Assembly (NCBI GenBank): GCA_964019415.1
Contig: OZ025888.1
Location: forward strand, 6,386,089 to 6,450,088
DNA length: 64,000 nt
DNA from: Ianthella basta
Taxonomy: Eukaryota; Porifera; Demospongiae; Verongiida; Ianthellidae
Direction of reading: 5' to 3'
The notes under the pieces are model-generated. The model saw only the letters and a list, made by a program, of their open reading frames with translations, was not told where the DNA came from and ran no database searches. Both the position numbers and the translations under genes were made by a program. Positions 47,588-64,000 of this stretch are shown here, piece after piece; positions within the stretch are counted from its first letter, which is position 1; each line of letters opens with the position of its first letter.

Positions 47588-47896
47588 TTTTATCCATCGC
47601 GTGATAATCACGTGACATTGTACGCGCTCGCATGACCCGACTTCCTTTCGGTCGTATGACATCAAGCGACCGCGACAATGAGGAGCCTGATAGCATTGAT
47701 ACTCATGTACACGGATGTCCTTCTCATTAGGTAGCACAAAGGCAGTTAGTTCTGGTCAATTCTCATGAGCAGAGCAAAAAAGTTATTGCCGCTAATGATC
47801 GTGACATATACAATGACCGCTAATGGCTGTGCAAGAGATGAAGTAATGATGGATTGATGACATCTCCAGTGAATGGTTCCTGCAGCTGGTGTGAGA
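47588..47896. promoter_or_regulatory. CMSS1 5' flank / PARP2 3' flank
   Basis: 309 bp between the PARP2 stop codon and the CMSS1 start codon on the same strand; must include the PARP2 3' UTR and CMSS1 promoter. No specific element recognised. Confidence 0.45.
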
Positions 47897-54765
<6,869 letters not shown>

Positions 54766-55341
54766 TTCTAGAATCCCATGAATATCGGTAATTACGTCAC
54801 GCTCTTCCATAAAAGGAGTCCAGGTCATTTCCTGATCATCAACTGTGCGAGAGACAGAAGGAGAGTTGCCGTCGCCAGTGGAGGCGCCCAGCTGTACAGG
54901 TCCGTCGTCAGAGCAGGAATACTTCGCCTCCTTTTCGGTGAGTGCCGGGGGATCAACCTTTCCCGCCCCCCACACGCGCCCCCTCCTGGCCCTAGCAGAC
55001 GGGCCGCCGTGCAAGGAGGAGCGAAGGCTTTTCTTGACCAATATTGGGTGCGTTAGCCCTGTTTTGGCGCTCGTGTGTGCGCGTGGCGCAGGACGATGTG
55101 GTCTTCTCGGAAGTGGCACCGGCGAGCGAGGCACTGGAGCGGCGAGTGCCGCGCGGGATGGGGCGCTAAGCTATTGGTCCTTGCTCGCGCCCTCCCTTTA
55201 TTCTCTATAATGTGCAGCGTGCGAGTCTGCTGGTAATGAAATGAAAGGTGCCCGGGCTTGGCTGCCATTTTCGCTCTGTGTTAATCATTTTCCCTTTTCT
55301 CCCTTTCTCCTCTGCAGTCTCTCTGCTGGTGGGTCCTCAAG
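54766..55341. promoter_or_regulatory. Head-to-head promoter region, PARP2 / FOXO
   Basis: 576 bp between divergent start codons. A GC- and CpG-rich core lies at about 54950-55200. A CAG acceptor just before 55317 suggests that FOXO has a 5'-UTR exon, possibly ending at a GTGAGT donor near 54938. A single bidirectional CpG-rich promoter is plausible but not shown. Confidence 0.5.
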
Positions 55342-58300
55342 ATGGCTGCCGCACCGTGGGAGTGGGAGCAGCGCAAGGAGCGCTCCAGCACCTGGCCCAC
55401 CCCCACTCCTGAGGAGGTGATGGCTGAGCACAACACACCGTTGTACTTCACAGCTGAGCCCCCACATAATGGGGTGTCCCCCCACTTCATGGAACTCTCC
55501 TCACCGGAGTTCGATGCTACCCTTCACCGACATGAGGAGAAGCCCTCCCTCAGTGTCTCTCCTGAAGTGACACGTAGCACACGGCCCTCCTGTGCGTCTG
55601 GCACACCCGAGGCCAAGAAGCCTCGTAACCCCTGGGGGGAGATGTCGTATGCCGACCTCATCACCAAGGCCATCTTGTCCACACTGGACAAGCGACTGAC
55701 CTTGTCCGAGATCTACACTTGGATGATTGAGAATGTACCGTACTTCCATGAAAAGGCCAATGAGACGTCCACCTCTGGCTGGAAGGTGGGCAGAGGGAAG
55801 GCAACACTCCACCTAGTTGCATGGAGGAAGGGGGGGGGGGGGGGGGGAGGGACTGTCAGAGTTGTGCATGACGCATATGGGGGGAGGGAGGTGGGGTGCA
55901 AGTGGGAGTTGCCAGGTGGCTAGGCTACAGTTGATGTGTGTGTGTCAGTTCACTGGGGGATGTGGCAACCACTCAAGTCTGTGTTGAGTAAATACTACGT
56001 GTCAAGTGTGCCTGGCTGCATTGACAGGCGATATGGGATGGTCACGTGGAGCTAGTCTATGAATGGCAAGTGTTTCACTGCCAATGGCTATGAATGATAG
56101 CATTTCTGAAAGGGAAACACTCCATCTCTCACCTTTGAGCTGCGCCTGCCCCAGCAGTGGATGCTGCAGACCCCTTGTGCGGCGTCCTTGTGTGGCTTAA
56201 CCGTGGCTTGTTCAAGGGTAGATTTGGCATTGTATTAGTGATTAGTGTGGCCTATTTGGGGCATTAGATGGTAATGGCGGGGATTGCCCAAGGGTGAAAT
56301 CACCTCTTTGGCCCTGTGGATGAGTTGTGCCTGCTAAAGGGATCGTGTTAAGGAAGTCCTTGATTGCTACCCTCTGCAGTGAGGTAATGTGAGCTGTGTG
56401 GAACTCTAGATAGTAGCCATCTTGTAATTGGTACACCCGTCATTTGATGTGTGCGTGCGCGTGTGTGGTGTGCGTGCATGTGTGTGTGTGGTGTGTGTGT
56501 GTGTGTGTGCGTGTTCGTGTGTGTGTGTGCACACTCAAATGTTGGTGATATGACATGACACGGGCCCTTGTGTATTGTGTGAGGGCACACCACTAACAGG
56601 TGATGTGGTTCTATTTGATTGCCATTATATATCACAATGACTTGACACAGTGAAAATGAGCAAGTTAATGTGTAGTCAGTTCTACTGCCATCTTGTCTCT
56701 GTGTGATGGCCCTCCCTTCCATCATCTCTGTGTGATGGCCCTCCCTTCCATCATCTCTGTGTGATGACCCTCCCATCGTCTCCATGTGATGGCCCTCCCT
56801 TCCATCATCTCTGTGTGATGACCCTCCCATCGTCTCCATGTGATGGCCCTCCCTTCCATCATCTCTGTGTGATGACCCTCCCATCGTTTCCATGTGATGG
56901 CCCTCCCTTCCATCATCTCTGTGTGATGGCCCTCCCTTCCATCATCTCTGTGTGATGACCCTCCCATCATCTCCATGTGATGGCCCTCCCTTCCATCATT
57001 TCTGTGTGATGGCCCTCCCTTCCATCATCTCCATGTGATGGCCCTCCCTTCCATCATCTCCGTGTAGTGGCTTGCGGTGCAGTCATCACAGCAGTCAATG
57101 CCTCACCAACACACAGATGTTGGAAGGGACTCAACCTGCCTCCCAATGGAGTATGACAATGGTCTTAATGTAATTACTCATTGTCCCCCGTATTCATTTG
57201 TCCCTTCATGAATCACCCCATCCCTTTGCTAGGCAGGTCCTTGTATTCCCATGGGGTTGAGTTGTGCATAAGAGTTGGTGTAAGGTGCCTCTATGCTCCT
57301 CCTGACATGCCCCCTCTTTCCTCACAGAACTCCATCCGTCACAACCTGTCACTTCATGACCGATTTGTGAAAGTGCCCAATGAAAAGACGGGAAAGAGCA
57401 ACTGGTGGACAGTGAACCTGGACGCCAAGGGCAACAAGAGTAGCCGACGCCCGCGCTCCTCCTCCATTGACACGCCCACCACACCCAAGCCCAAGAGTGA
57501 TAAGAAGAAGCGGACCAAGAAGCTGCCTGTGCAGAAGTCTCTCTCGGTGGACACCTCTGTCATGGGTAACTCCTGTGGGAGTCCTTGTGACAGTCCTACC
57601 ACTCCTCACATGCAGCAGTGGAGCCCGCTGCCCACTTCACCTGCCCCCTCCACCCCGCTGGAGTTTCAGCCCAATACCTCCCCAGTCCTCAGCAGGAGCT
57701 CGCGAGCACTCCCCTCCTCTCCTCTCCTCTCTCCTGTTCAGTTCAGCCCCACCCCATCCAATCTTCGACCACGCACTTTCCACGGCTCCAGCAACTCCCT
57801 GACGGATGCTGACCAGCGGGATGAGGCGTACAACACACAGGCGTCCTCCGACTCCCTCAACTACGACACCCACTCCCAGAATATGTTCAGCCAGCCACCA
57901 GTCCATGACGGCTATGGCTCCTCCTCTTCCCTCTCCTCGCTCAACTCCCCTCTCGCTCGTCTGACAGTAACAGGACAGACAGTGTTCACCTTCCCGGCTG
58001 TCACTATGGGGGGCAGTAGCTGCACCTCCCCCGCCCACCAGCTCAGCTCTGGGATCAGCTCTGGTATACCCTCGGACATTGAGATGGGGTACCGGCAGGA
58101 CTCCCCCGCCCAGCCCTCCCCCCCACCCCCCACCTATGAGGAGGCCATCCAGCAGGTGACTGCCCCCCTCAAGCACCCACTCACCATGCAGCACTCCTTC
58201 CCTCAGCACCCCCTCCACATCTCCAACCACTTCAAGCGGCCTCGGTCCACTTCAATGCCAATTGCTATTGAGCAGCACGAGCGCTTCCCCAGTGACCTGG

Positions 58301-58572
58301 ACATGAACCTCTTTCAGGCCCACACCTTCAACATTGACGTTAGCAAGGTGTTGAGGAGCGAGCTAGAGATGGGAGGAGGACCCCTGGACTTTGGCAACAT
58401 GGAAGTGGGTGGGGACTGTGGCTTGGGAGGTTCTCCACTTGTGGAGACCAGTGGAGACCCTCAAGAGGAAGCCCCCACTCTCTTGGAGGGTCAGCTGATG
58501 ATCAAAGAGGAGCCTGGTGCATTCCAGGGGGCGGGGTCACATGTCACTTCATACGGCTTGCAAGGGTGGTAA
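55342..58572 (+). CDS. FOXO: Forkhead transcription factor FOXO
   Basis: Insulin/PI3K-AKT-responsive transcription factor. Two coding exons, 55342-55785 and 57328-58572, give 562 residues. The only coding intron interrupts the forkhead domain at GWK|NSIRHNLS, the position also used in vertebrate FOXO genes. The forkhead runs from RNPWGEMSYADLITKAI through LTLSEIYTWMI to TGKSNWWTVNLD. AKT-type sites: KERSSTWP near the N terminus, RPRSSSID just after the forkhead within a basic NLS-like region, and KRPRSTSMP in the C-terminal half. A transactivation segment (DLDMNLF, VLRSELEMGGGPLDFGN) matches the FOXO TAD. A late IKEEPGAF resembles a sumoylation motif. Confidence 0.96.
55786..57327. other. FOXO coding intron
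   Basis: Holds a run of about 16 G at 55831-55846 shortly after the donor, a GT-rich stretch at 56445-56530 and the repeat at 56700-57062. No other exon recognised. Confidence 0.6.
56700..57062. repeat. ~28-bp tandem repeat, about 13 copies
   Basis: Units of GATGGCCCTCCCTTCCATCA plus TCTCTGTGT, alternating with a shorter GATGACCCTCCCATCGTC form, giving a two-unit higher-order pattern. Confidence 0.88.
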
Positions 58573-59101
58573 CACACACAGCACACCTCACTGTAACCAT
58601 GGAAACACTTTGTAATGCGTCCATTACAATGAAAAGCATTTTAGTACTGTTACTCGTTTACCTGTTATCTCATCAACAGTTTTTAATATTATTCTGTACG
58701 ATATGGTGGTGTTTTTATTTGTTTGTAGCAATATAGCAGGTGACTGTGTATATTATTCGCAACATAGTAATAATAATAATACTATTTCTTTGCTGTTATT
58801 GTAATCCACTGTATGTTGTTTTCTCTTCACCTGGTCACTATGTGTGTTCTGTTGCAGGACCCATTTCTTGTCCAACTGATCTCTGTTCAGTTTCAGATGT
58901 CCACACACATTTCCTCACGTGCAAGTCTGTGCGTGTGTCCATGTCATCCACCCTCCTCTGGTTTCACTTTACATGCTCACACTTTACTATATACTCCCCT
59001 GGGCGCTCCCCGCTCAGGCATTGGCAGTACAGTATACAGTCATTGTGCAATGTCCCGTGTAAGGATTGTTTTGGCTAAACAGTAATGTGATGGGTGCATG
59101 C

Positions 59102-59229
59102 CTAAATGTGTGATGGATAAATGCATGAAGAGAGTGTATATGCTGACCAAGGGTAGTTCCACGAGTGTTGAACTCTTCAGAAGCAAGGAGACTTGTCTTG
59201 GGATGAAGCCAGGTCAAGCTACCATCCCA
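59102..59229 (+). repeat. Left copy of ~125-bp direct repeat
   Basis: Begins AATGTGTGATGGATAAATGC and ends CAGGTCAAGCTACCATCC. A second copy with a few differences lies at 59944-60067 in the same orientation. Confidence 0.9.
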
Positions 59230-59332
59230 CCCAAGTTGTTCTTGACACTGGCCAGTTGGCACCTCGTCTTCTGCACTGCATGGTTTCCTCAGCCAACAGA
59301 CTGCAAGTGTACATTCTCGCTATTATCATTCC

Positions 59333-59942
59333 AGGCCTGTCACCCCGGGCATGGGCCACAGGCCTGTCACCCCGTACATGGGCCACAGGCCTGTCACCCC
59401 GGGCATGGGCCACAGGCCTGTCACCCCGGGCATGGGCCACAGGCCTGTCACCCCGGGCATGGGCCACAGGCCTGTCACCCCGGGCATGGGCCACAGGCCT
59501 GTCACCCCGGGCATGGGCCACAGGCCTGTCACCCCGGGCATGGGCCACAGGCCTGTCACCCCGGGCATGGGCCACAGGCCTGTCACCCCGGGCATGGGCC
59601 ACAGGCCTGTCACCCCGGGCATGGGCCACAGGCCTGTCACCCCGGGCATGGGCCACAGGCCTGTCACCCCGGGCATGGGCCACAGGCCTGTCACCCCGGG
59701 CATGGGCCACAGGCCTGTCACCCCGGGCATGGGCCACAGGCCTGTCACCCCGGGCATGGGCCACAGGCCTGTCACCCCGGGCATGGGCCACAGGCCTGTC
59801 ACCCCGGGCATGGGCCACAGGCCTGTCACCCCGGGCATGGGCCACAGGCCTGTCACCCCGGGCATGGGCCACAGGCCTGTCACCCCGGGCATGGGCCACA
59901 GGCCTGTCACCCCGGGCATGGGCCACAGGCCTGTCACCCCGT
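59333..59942. repeat. 27-bp minisatellite, about 22 copies
   Basis: Unit GGCCTGTCACCCCGGGCATG plus GGCCACA. All copies are essentially identical except one with CGTACATG near 59372, indicating recent expansion or homogenisation. It generates long spurious ORFs in five frames. Confidence 0.95.
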
Positions 59943-59943
59943 G

Positions 59944-60067
59944 CAATGTGTGATGGATAAATGCATGAAGAGAGTGTATATGCTGACCAAGGGTAGCTCC
60001 ACGGGTGTGAGCTCTTCAGAAGCAAGGAGACTTGTTTTGGGATGAAACCAGGTCAAGCTACCATCCT
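59944..60067 (+). repeat. Right copy of ~125-bp direct repeat
   Basis: Matches 59102-59229 in the same orientation with roughly eight substitutions or small indels. Confidence 0.9.
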
Positions 60068-60221
60068 GCCCACCCAGCACTGTCCCTGAGTGTGTTGCAA
60101 CGTTCTACATTTTAACAATTGAAAGGGTGGATCAATAGATCAAAGGAATACAATTCATTCATTCATCCATTCATTCACAGGGGTGAGCTACATTGATGTG
60201 GTAATAAATAATACTGGGGAG

Positions 60222-63200
60222 CTAAGGGTGGAGAGTCTTTAGGTCTTCTGTGGAGTACGAGAGGTACGCCCTGCGACCAACCAAGAGGAAGATCATTATG
60301 ATGAGTAGCCACATGACAACAAGGGAGGTGGTCCCTTTGGGCTGGGGGGCAGGGTCAACGCGGGGCACACTACGAGGTGGGTGCGCCTCTGTGTCATGCA
60401 GTCCTTCCTGAAGACGTCTAGTCTGTCGTTGCCTAGCCCCTCCCCCGTCAGGGGGCGGGGGAGTTTGAACTTCCTGTATGTCACCTTGCTCTCTCTCCTC
60501 AGGGGCCCCTCCTTCCTCTGACTCCTCCCCCTGCTCTTCTTGTGACCCACCCCCTCTTGCCTTCTTGAGAGCCTCCACAGCTGCTTTTGTCTCTGCTTCA
60601 GACTGTAGAAAGAGACAGGTACAATCACAAGCCAGCACTCTAACTCTGAGAGGTGAAGGGAGTGAGTGCGATGTCTGGCCTCACTTTGAAGGACATCTGG
60701 TTTGCAATGTCAGTGGCCTCTGCTCGCACACGGTCATCAACTTCTCCCTCAGCTAGTGCTGTCCTATTGCACACACCACACACTGAGCACCGCCAGTTGC
60801 AGGAGCTACAGGTGGGATGGGCAAGTGGGAGGGGCACAGGCAGGAGGGGTAGTGGGAGGGGCACAGGCAGGAGGGGTAAGTGGGGTGAGCAGTTTCTGTA
60901 CTGTAAACTAGTACACAACTAGTCCCCTTTGTGCCCCCCCCCCCCCCCCCCCCCCCCCTGTGGAAGGGTTGGTTTGTGTATGCCCAGTTGGGTCCAGGAA
61001 GAGACCTATCCTGACCAATCAGATTCACTGATTACTTTATGACATCTTGCCTAATTTTAAAGGCCCAATTTAGATTATCTGTAATTGCGGTGTGGTGTAG
61101 TGCAGTGAGGGGGCTGAGGGCTGAGGTTGAGGGCTGAGGGTGAGGGTGAGGGTTGAGGGGGCTAAGGGCTGAGGGCGAGGGGTGAGGGCTGAGGGCCAAG
61201 GTTGAGGGCTGAGGGCTGAGGGCCGAGGTTGAGGGCTGAGGGCTGAGGGTTGAGGGGGCTGAGGGCTGAGGGGTGAGGGCTGAGGATGAGGGCGAGGGCT
61301 GAGAGTGAGGGCTGATGGTGAGGGTGAGGGCGAGGATGAGAGCTGATGGTGAGGATGAGGGCTGAGGGTGAGGGTTGAGGGTGAGGGTGACGGCTGAAGG
61401 CGAGGGCTGGGGGTTGAGGGGGCTAAGGGCTGAGGGGTGAGGGTGAGGATGAGGGCTGAGGGTGAGGGTGAGGGCTGAAGGCGAGGGCTGGGGGTTGAGG
61501 GTGAGGGGGCTAAGGGCTGAGGGCCGAGGGTGAGGGGTGAGGGCTGAGGATGAGGGCGAGGGCTGAGAGTGAGGGCTGATGGTGAGGGTGAGGGCTGAGG
61601 GTGAGGATGAGGGCTGATGGTGAGGATGAGGGCTGAGGGTGAGGGCTGAAGGCGAGGGCTGGGGGTTGAGGGGGCTAAGGGCTGAGGGGTGAGGGTGAGG
61701 GCTGAGGGTGAGGGGTGAGGGTGAGGGGTGAGGTGAGGGTGAGGGCTGAAGGCGAGGGCTGGGGGTTGAGGGGGCTAAGGGCTGAGGGTGAGGGTGAGGG
61801 TGAGGGCTGAGGGCTGATGGTGAGGGCTGAGGGCTGATGGTGAGAGTGAGGGATGAGGGCGAGGGCGAGGATGAGGGCTGAGGGTGAGGGCTGAGGGTGA
61901 GGGCTGAAGGCGAGGGCTGGGGGTTGAGGGGGCTAAGGGCTGAGGGTGAGGGGTAAGGGTGAGGGTGAGGGCTGATGGTGAGGGTGAGGGTGAGGGCTGA
62001 TGGTGAGAGTGAGGGATGAGGGCTGAGGGTGAGGATGAGGGCGAGGGCGAGGGTGAGGGCTGAGGGCTGAGGGTGAGGGTGAGGGCTGAGGATGAGGGCT
62101 GATGGTGAGAGTAAGGGGTGAGGGCTGAGGGTGAGGATGAGGGGTGAGGGCTGAGGGTGAGGGCTGATGGTGAGGGGTGAGGGTGAGGGTGCATAGCACG
62201 TGTCCAGCTCACTAGAGCTCACCAGAGTGTACTAGAGTGCATTCTGAAGCAGAACAGGAGCAAGGCATAGTGTTGTGTTGGACTACAACAACATTGCACA
62301 ATAATCAGCCACAATTACACAATAATTACATTCCTGTTTGATAACTTGGCTTGCGCAATGTCACTAGCCCCTCCCCCAAGGGAGGGGCTGGGTGTGGGAG
62401 ACAGTGCTCTAAGTGAAAGCAGTTTGCAGTCATGTCCCACTTGCTTCCTTTTGAAGTCTTCTCAGAGACTTAGTGGCTGCACTATGGAGACCCGCCCACC
62501 ACTACACACAACAGTGGCTTCCTACAGGAAAAGCCATCAACACTTCTACCAGATTGTACTAGTAAGTAGGAAGGAAGACAGGGAAGCATCTTCAGCCCCT
62601 CTCCCTCCCCCCTCACAGTCGTGCCAGCCGTCTCTTCTCCTCCTCGGGATAGTCAAGAGCACCAACAGCACCACCAGACTCGGTTGGCATGAACCCGATA
62701 ATGGCCAGTAGAGCTGTGCGGACTGGAAGAACAGTCATGTGACCATCATGTGACATACAAATCACTCACTACCACAACCCTGCAAATGGCCAACTCACTA
62801 CTCCAAGATGGCTGCCAGAGCTCAGGGTGATAGGCAGACATGCTGAGGCAAATCTTCTTGTTCAGTTCAAACCTGCCATTGGGCTGTGCAGGCGAAGGGA
62901 CTACCGTAGGACACTACCACACTCACAGCTGATCATCAAACAGTAGTATAAATGCCCCACCCAGCCCCGCCCAGCCCCACCCAGCCCCGCCCTCTCACCG
63001 TCAACATAAGTATACTGGGTGGCTTCATGGGGTAGTCGGAGGGGAGGACAACCCTGCCATGATAGCGTCCTCCCTCAAAGGGCGTATCCGCGGGCCCCAA
63101 GATGGTGAAGTGCCACTCAAAAAGGTTGTCCTTCAATGGCAGAGCGGAGACAAGTCACACGCATTCACTCCAGCCGGTAGCCGACGCCGAGCGCTGGCAC

Positions 63201-63486
63201 AGGGAACAGGACAAACACGGGGGGTGGCTCGTCTACTCACCTCGAGCGGTCTGGCACTGTACTGCGGCGTGGGGTCCTTTAGCTCCTTCGCCTCTTTCAG
63301 TAGACGCTTCACCGCTAATGGGAAGGGGTGGACAAGTGTCACCGGGCCGCGTTACGTATCGGTGTAGTGGGATAGTCGCACGACATGTACAGTCCAAAAC
63401 AACACCAACGAATGCTGTTAAGATCGGACAGGCCCAACGCGCGGGCGCTCACCTGGACTTCTGAGATTGTACTCCAACTTCGCCAT
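60222..63486 (-). CDS. UBE2J1: Ubiquitin-conjugating enzyme E2 J1-like (UBC6 family, tail-anchored)
   Basis: ER-membrane E2 of the ERAD pathway. Seven exons: 63453-63486, 63241-63314, 62999-63130, 62799-62883, 62617-62722, 60685-60805 and 60222-60602; in phase, 310 residues (human 318). The UBC fold shows VKRLLKEAKELKDPTPQYSA, FEWHFTILGPADTPFEGG, YHGRVVLPSDYPMKPPSI and the active-site Cys in NKKICLSMSAYHPELWQPSW. SIRTALLAIIGFMPT is the J1 rather than J2 form. A Cys-rich patch (CNWRCSVCGVC) follows the fold. The acidic/Pro tail ends in one transmembrane helix (SLVVMWLLIIMIFLLVG), so the catalytic domain faces the cytosol. Intron 5 holds a 1.1-kb repeat. Confidence 0.95.
60936..60958. repeat. 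Poly-C run
   Basis: An unbroken run of more than 20 C in UBE2J1 intron 5. Confidence 0.9.
61100..62190. repeat. Hexamer-based TGAGGG/TGAGGC repeat
   Basis: About 1.1 kb built from GAGGGT, GAGGGC and TGATGG hexamers, with larger modules (GGGGTTGAGGGGGCTAAGGG) recurring about every 200 bp. It lies in UBE2J1 intron 5, C-rich on the transcript strand. Confidence 0.9.
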
Positions 63487-63786
63487 TTTTACATAACTAC
63501 CAGGGGTGGTAAACACTGGCGCGAACGTGGAACGCAAATATCACGTGAGAAACGGTGATTTCCCGTCAATTGAAGAATTACTAATAATGTATACACTAAA
63601 GTGATTGGAGGTTAAAGGAATGTGACTAAGTCGTAAAACAGAGGCTAATTGTATAAAATTTCTAAAACTCTAGAATTAAAATTGTTCGCCTACTAGGCTA
63701 CAGATTATCAGGGTAAAACAAATAGACAAGAAATGGACACAAAAATAATTGCCAAACTGTTCCCTGAGGCCAGGTCTCAGCCAACA
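63487..63786. other. Intergenic: UBE2J1 promoter and 3' flank of the SAM-domain gene
   Basis: 300 bp, AT-rich; nothing else recognised. Both neighbours are on the minus strand. Confidence 0.5.
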
Positions 63787-64000
63787 CTATCGTTTGAGTG
63801 CATTGATGTAGCGCATTATCTTCACCGCAGGCCCAATCTTTATCTTCATCATGTTAACCAACACATCAGTGGTTAGCAACATCAGTGACGCTCCATCTAC
63901 CTCCTAGGCAAACAGAAGGGCAATGGACATCATTACATCATGCAATATATACTATATATAGTAACATACACTGCACTGCCGCCCCCTCACCTCTTCCAGG
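63787..64000 (-). CDS. SAM-domain protein, C-terminal end only (L3MBTL/SCM-like)
   Basis: The last exon (63787-63903) reads EVDGASLMLLTTDVLVNMMK then IKIGPAVKIMRYINALKR and a stop. This is the second half of a sterile alpha motif, with the DGxxLLLL and KIGPAxKI core seen in L3MBTL, SCM, SFMBT and polyhomeotic proteins. The last ten bases of the window (63991-64000) end a preceding exon at a GTGAGG donor in matching phase. The rest of the gene lies to the right. L3MBTL is the closest by eye, but the subfamily is not certain. Confidence 0.75.

Larger units (their letters stand above)
58573..60221. other. Tail-to-tail intergenic, FOXO / UBE2J1
   Basis: About 1.65 kb. The first ~300 bp is AT-rich and probably FOXO 3' UTR. 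The rest holds a 27-bp array bracketed by ~125-bp direct repeats, listed separately. Long ORFs here are repeat artefacts. Confidence 0.6.

Noticed and set aside
59098..60045. Several long ORFs with 9-residue repeats (HPGHGPQAC, MGHRPVTPG)
   Set aside because: All derive from the 27-bp satellite; open in five frames at once, with no splice or start signals.

Overview
This is eukaryotic nuclear DNA from an animal. Genes are split into many small exons by short GT-AG introns, the proteins are animal orthologues (importin-alpha, MYCBP, p90 RSK, CYB5R4, FOXO, CMSS1, RMI1, PARP2, UBE2J1, a SAM-domain chromatin protein), and introns are packed with mini- and microsatellites. A large receptor with IPT/TIG repeats, furin-like cysteine modules and a phosphotyrosine-rich tail, together with the very compact layout, suggests an early-branching invertebrate such as a sponge. 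That placement is inference.

Layout, left to right: importin-alpha (minus, 3' end cut off by the window edge); MYCBP (minus), head-to-head with p90 RSK (plus, two kinase domains, 17 exons); CYB5R4 (minus) with a partial tandem copy of its cytochrome b5 half; POLR2F/RPABC2 (plus); the TIG/furin receptor (minus, 5' end lost in a 200-N gap); AFG1-like ATPase (plus); RMI1 (minus); CMSS1 (minus); a PARP2-like enzyme with three WWE-like domains (minus), head-to-head with FOXO (plus); a satellite-rich intergenic stretch; UBE2J1-like ER ubiquitin-conjugating enzyme (minus); and the last exons of a SAM-domain protein (minus) at the right edge. Exon boundaries were read by eye from splice motifs. Reading phase was carried through every junction of importin-alpha, MYCBP, RSK, POLR2F, AFG1, RMI1, CMSS1, PARP2 and UBE2J1 and was consistent, so these models are fairly secure.

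No operon or shared pathway links the genes. Several genes act in nuclear genome maintenance or transcription (PARP2, RMI1, POLR2F, FOXO, SAM protein), but adjacency alone does not imply co-function.

The most unusual features are: (1) tandem arrays that begin exactly at a splice site and whose repeat unit contains that splice site, sometimes with the flanking exon bases (importin-alpha intron 5, RSK intron 15, AFG1 introns 2, 7 and 8, and an acceptor version in AFG1 intron 12); (2) a PARP2 orthologue combining WWE, WGR and PARP catalytic domains; (3) a kinase-less TIG/furin receptor whose tail carries a cluster of YxxP sites resembling a Cas-type substrate domain; (4) a duplicated stand-alone cytochrome b5 module; (5) an RMI1 whose C-terminal half is a coding minisatellite.
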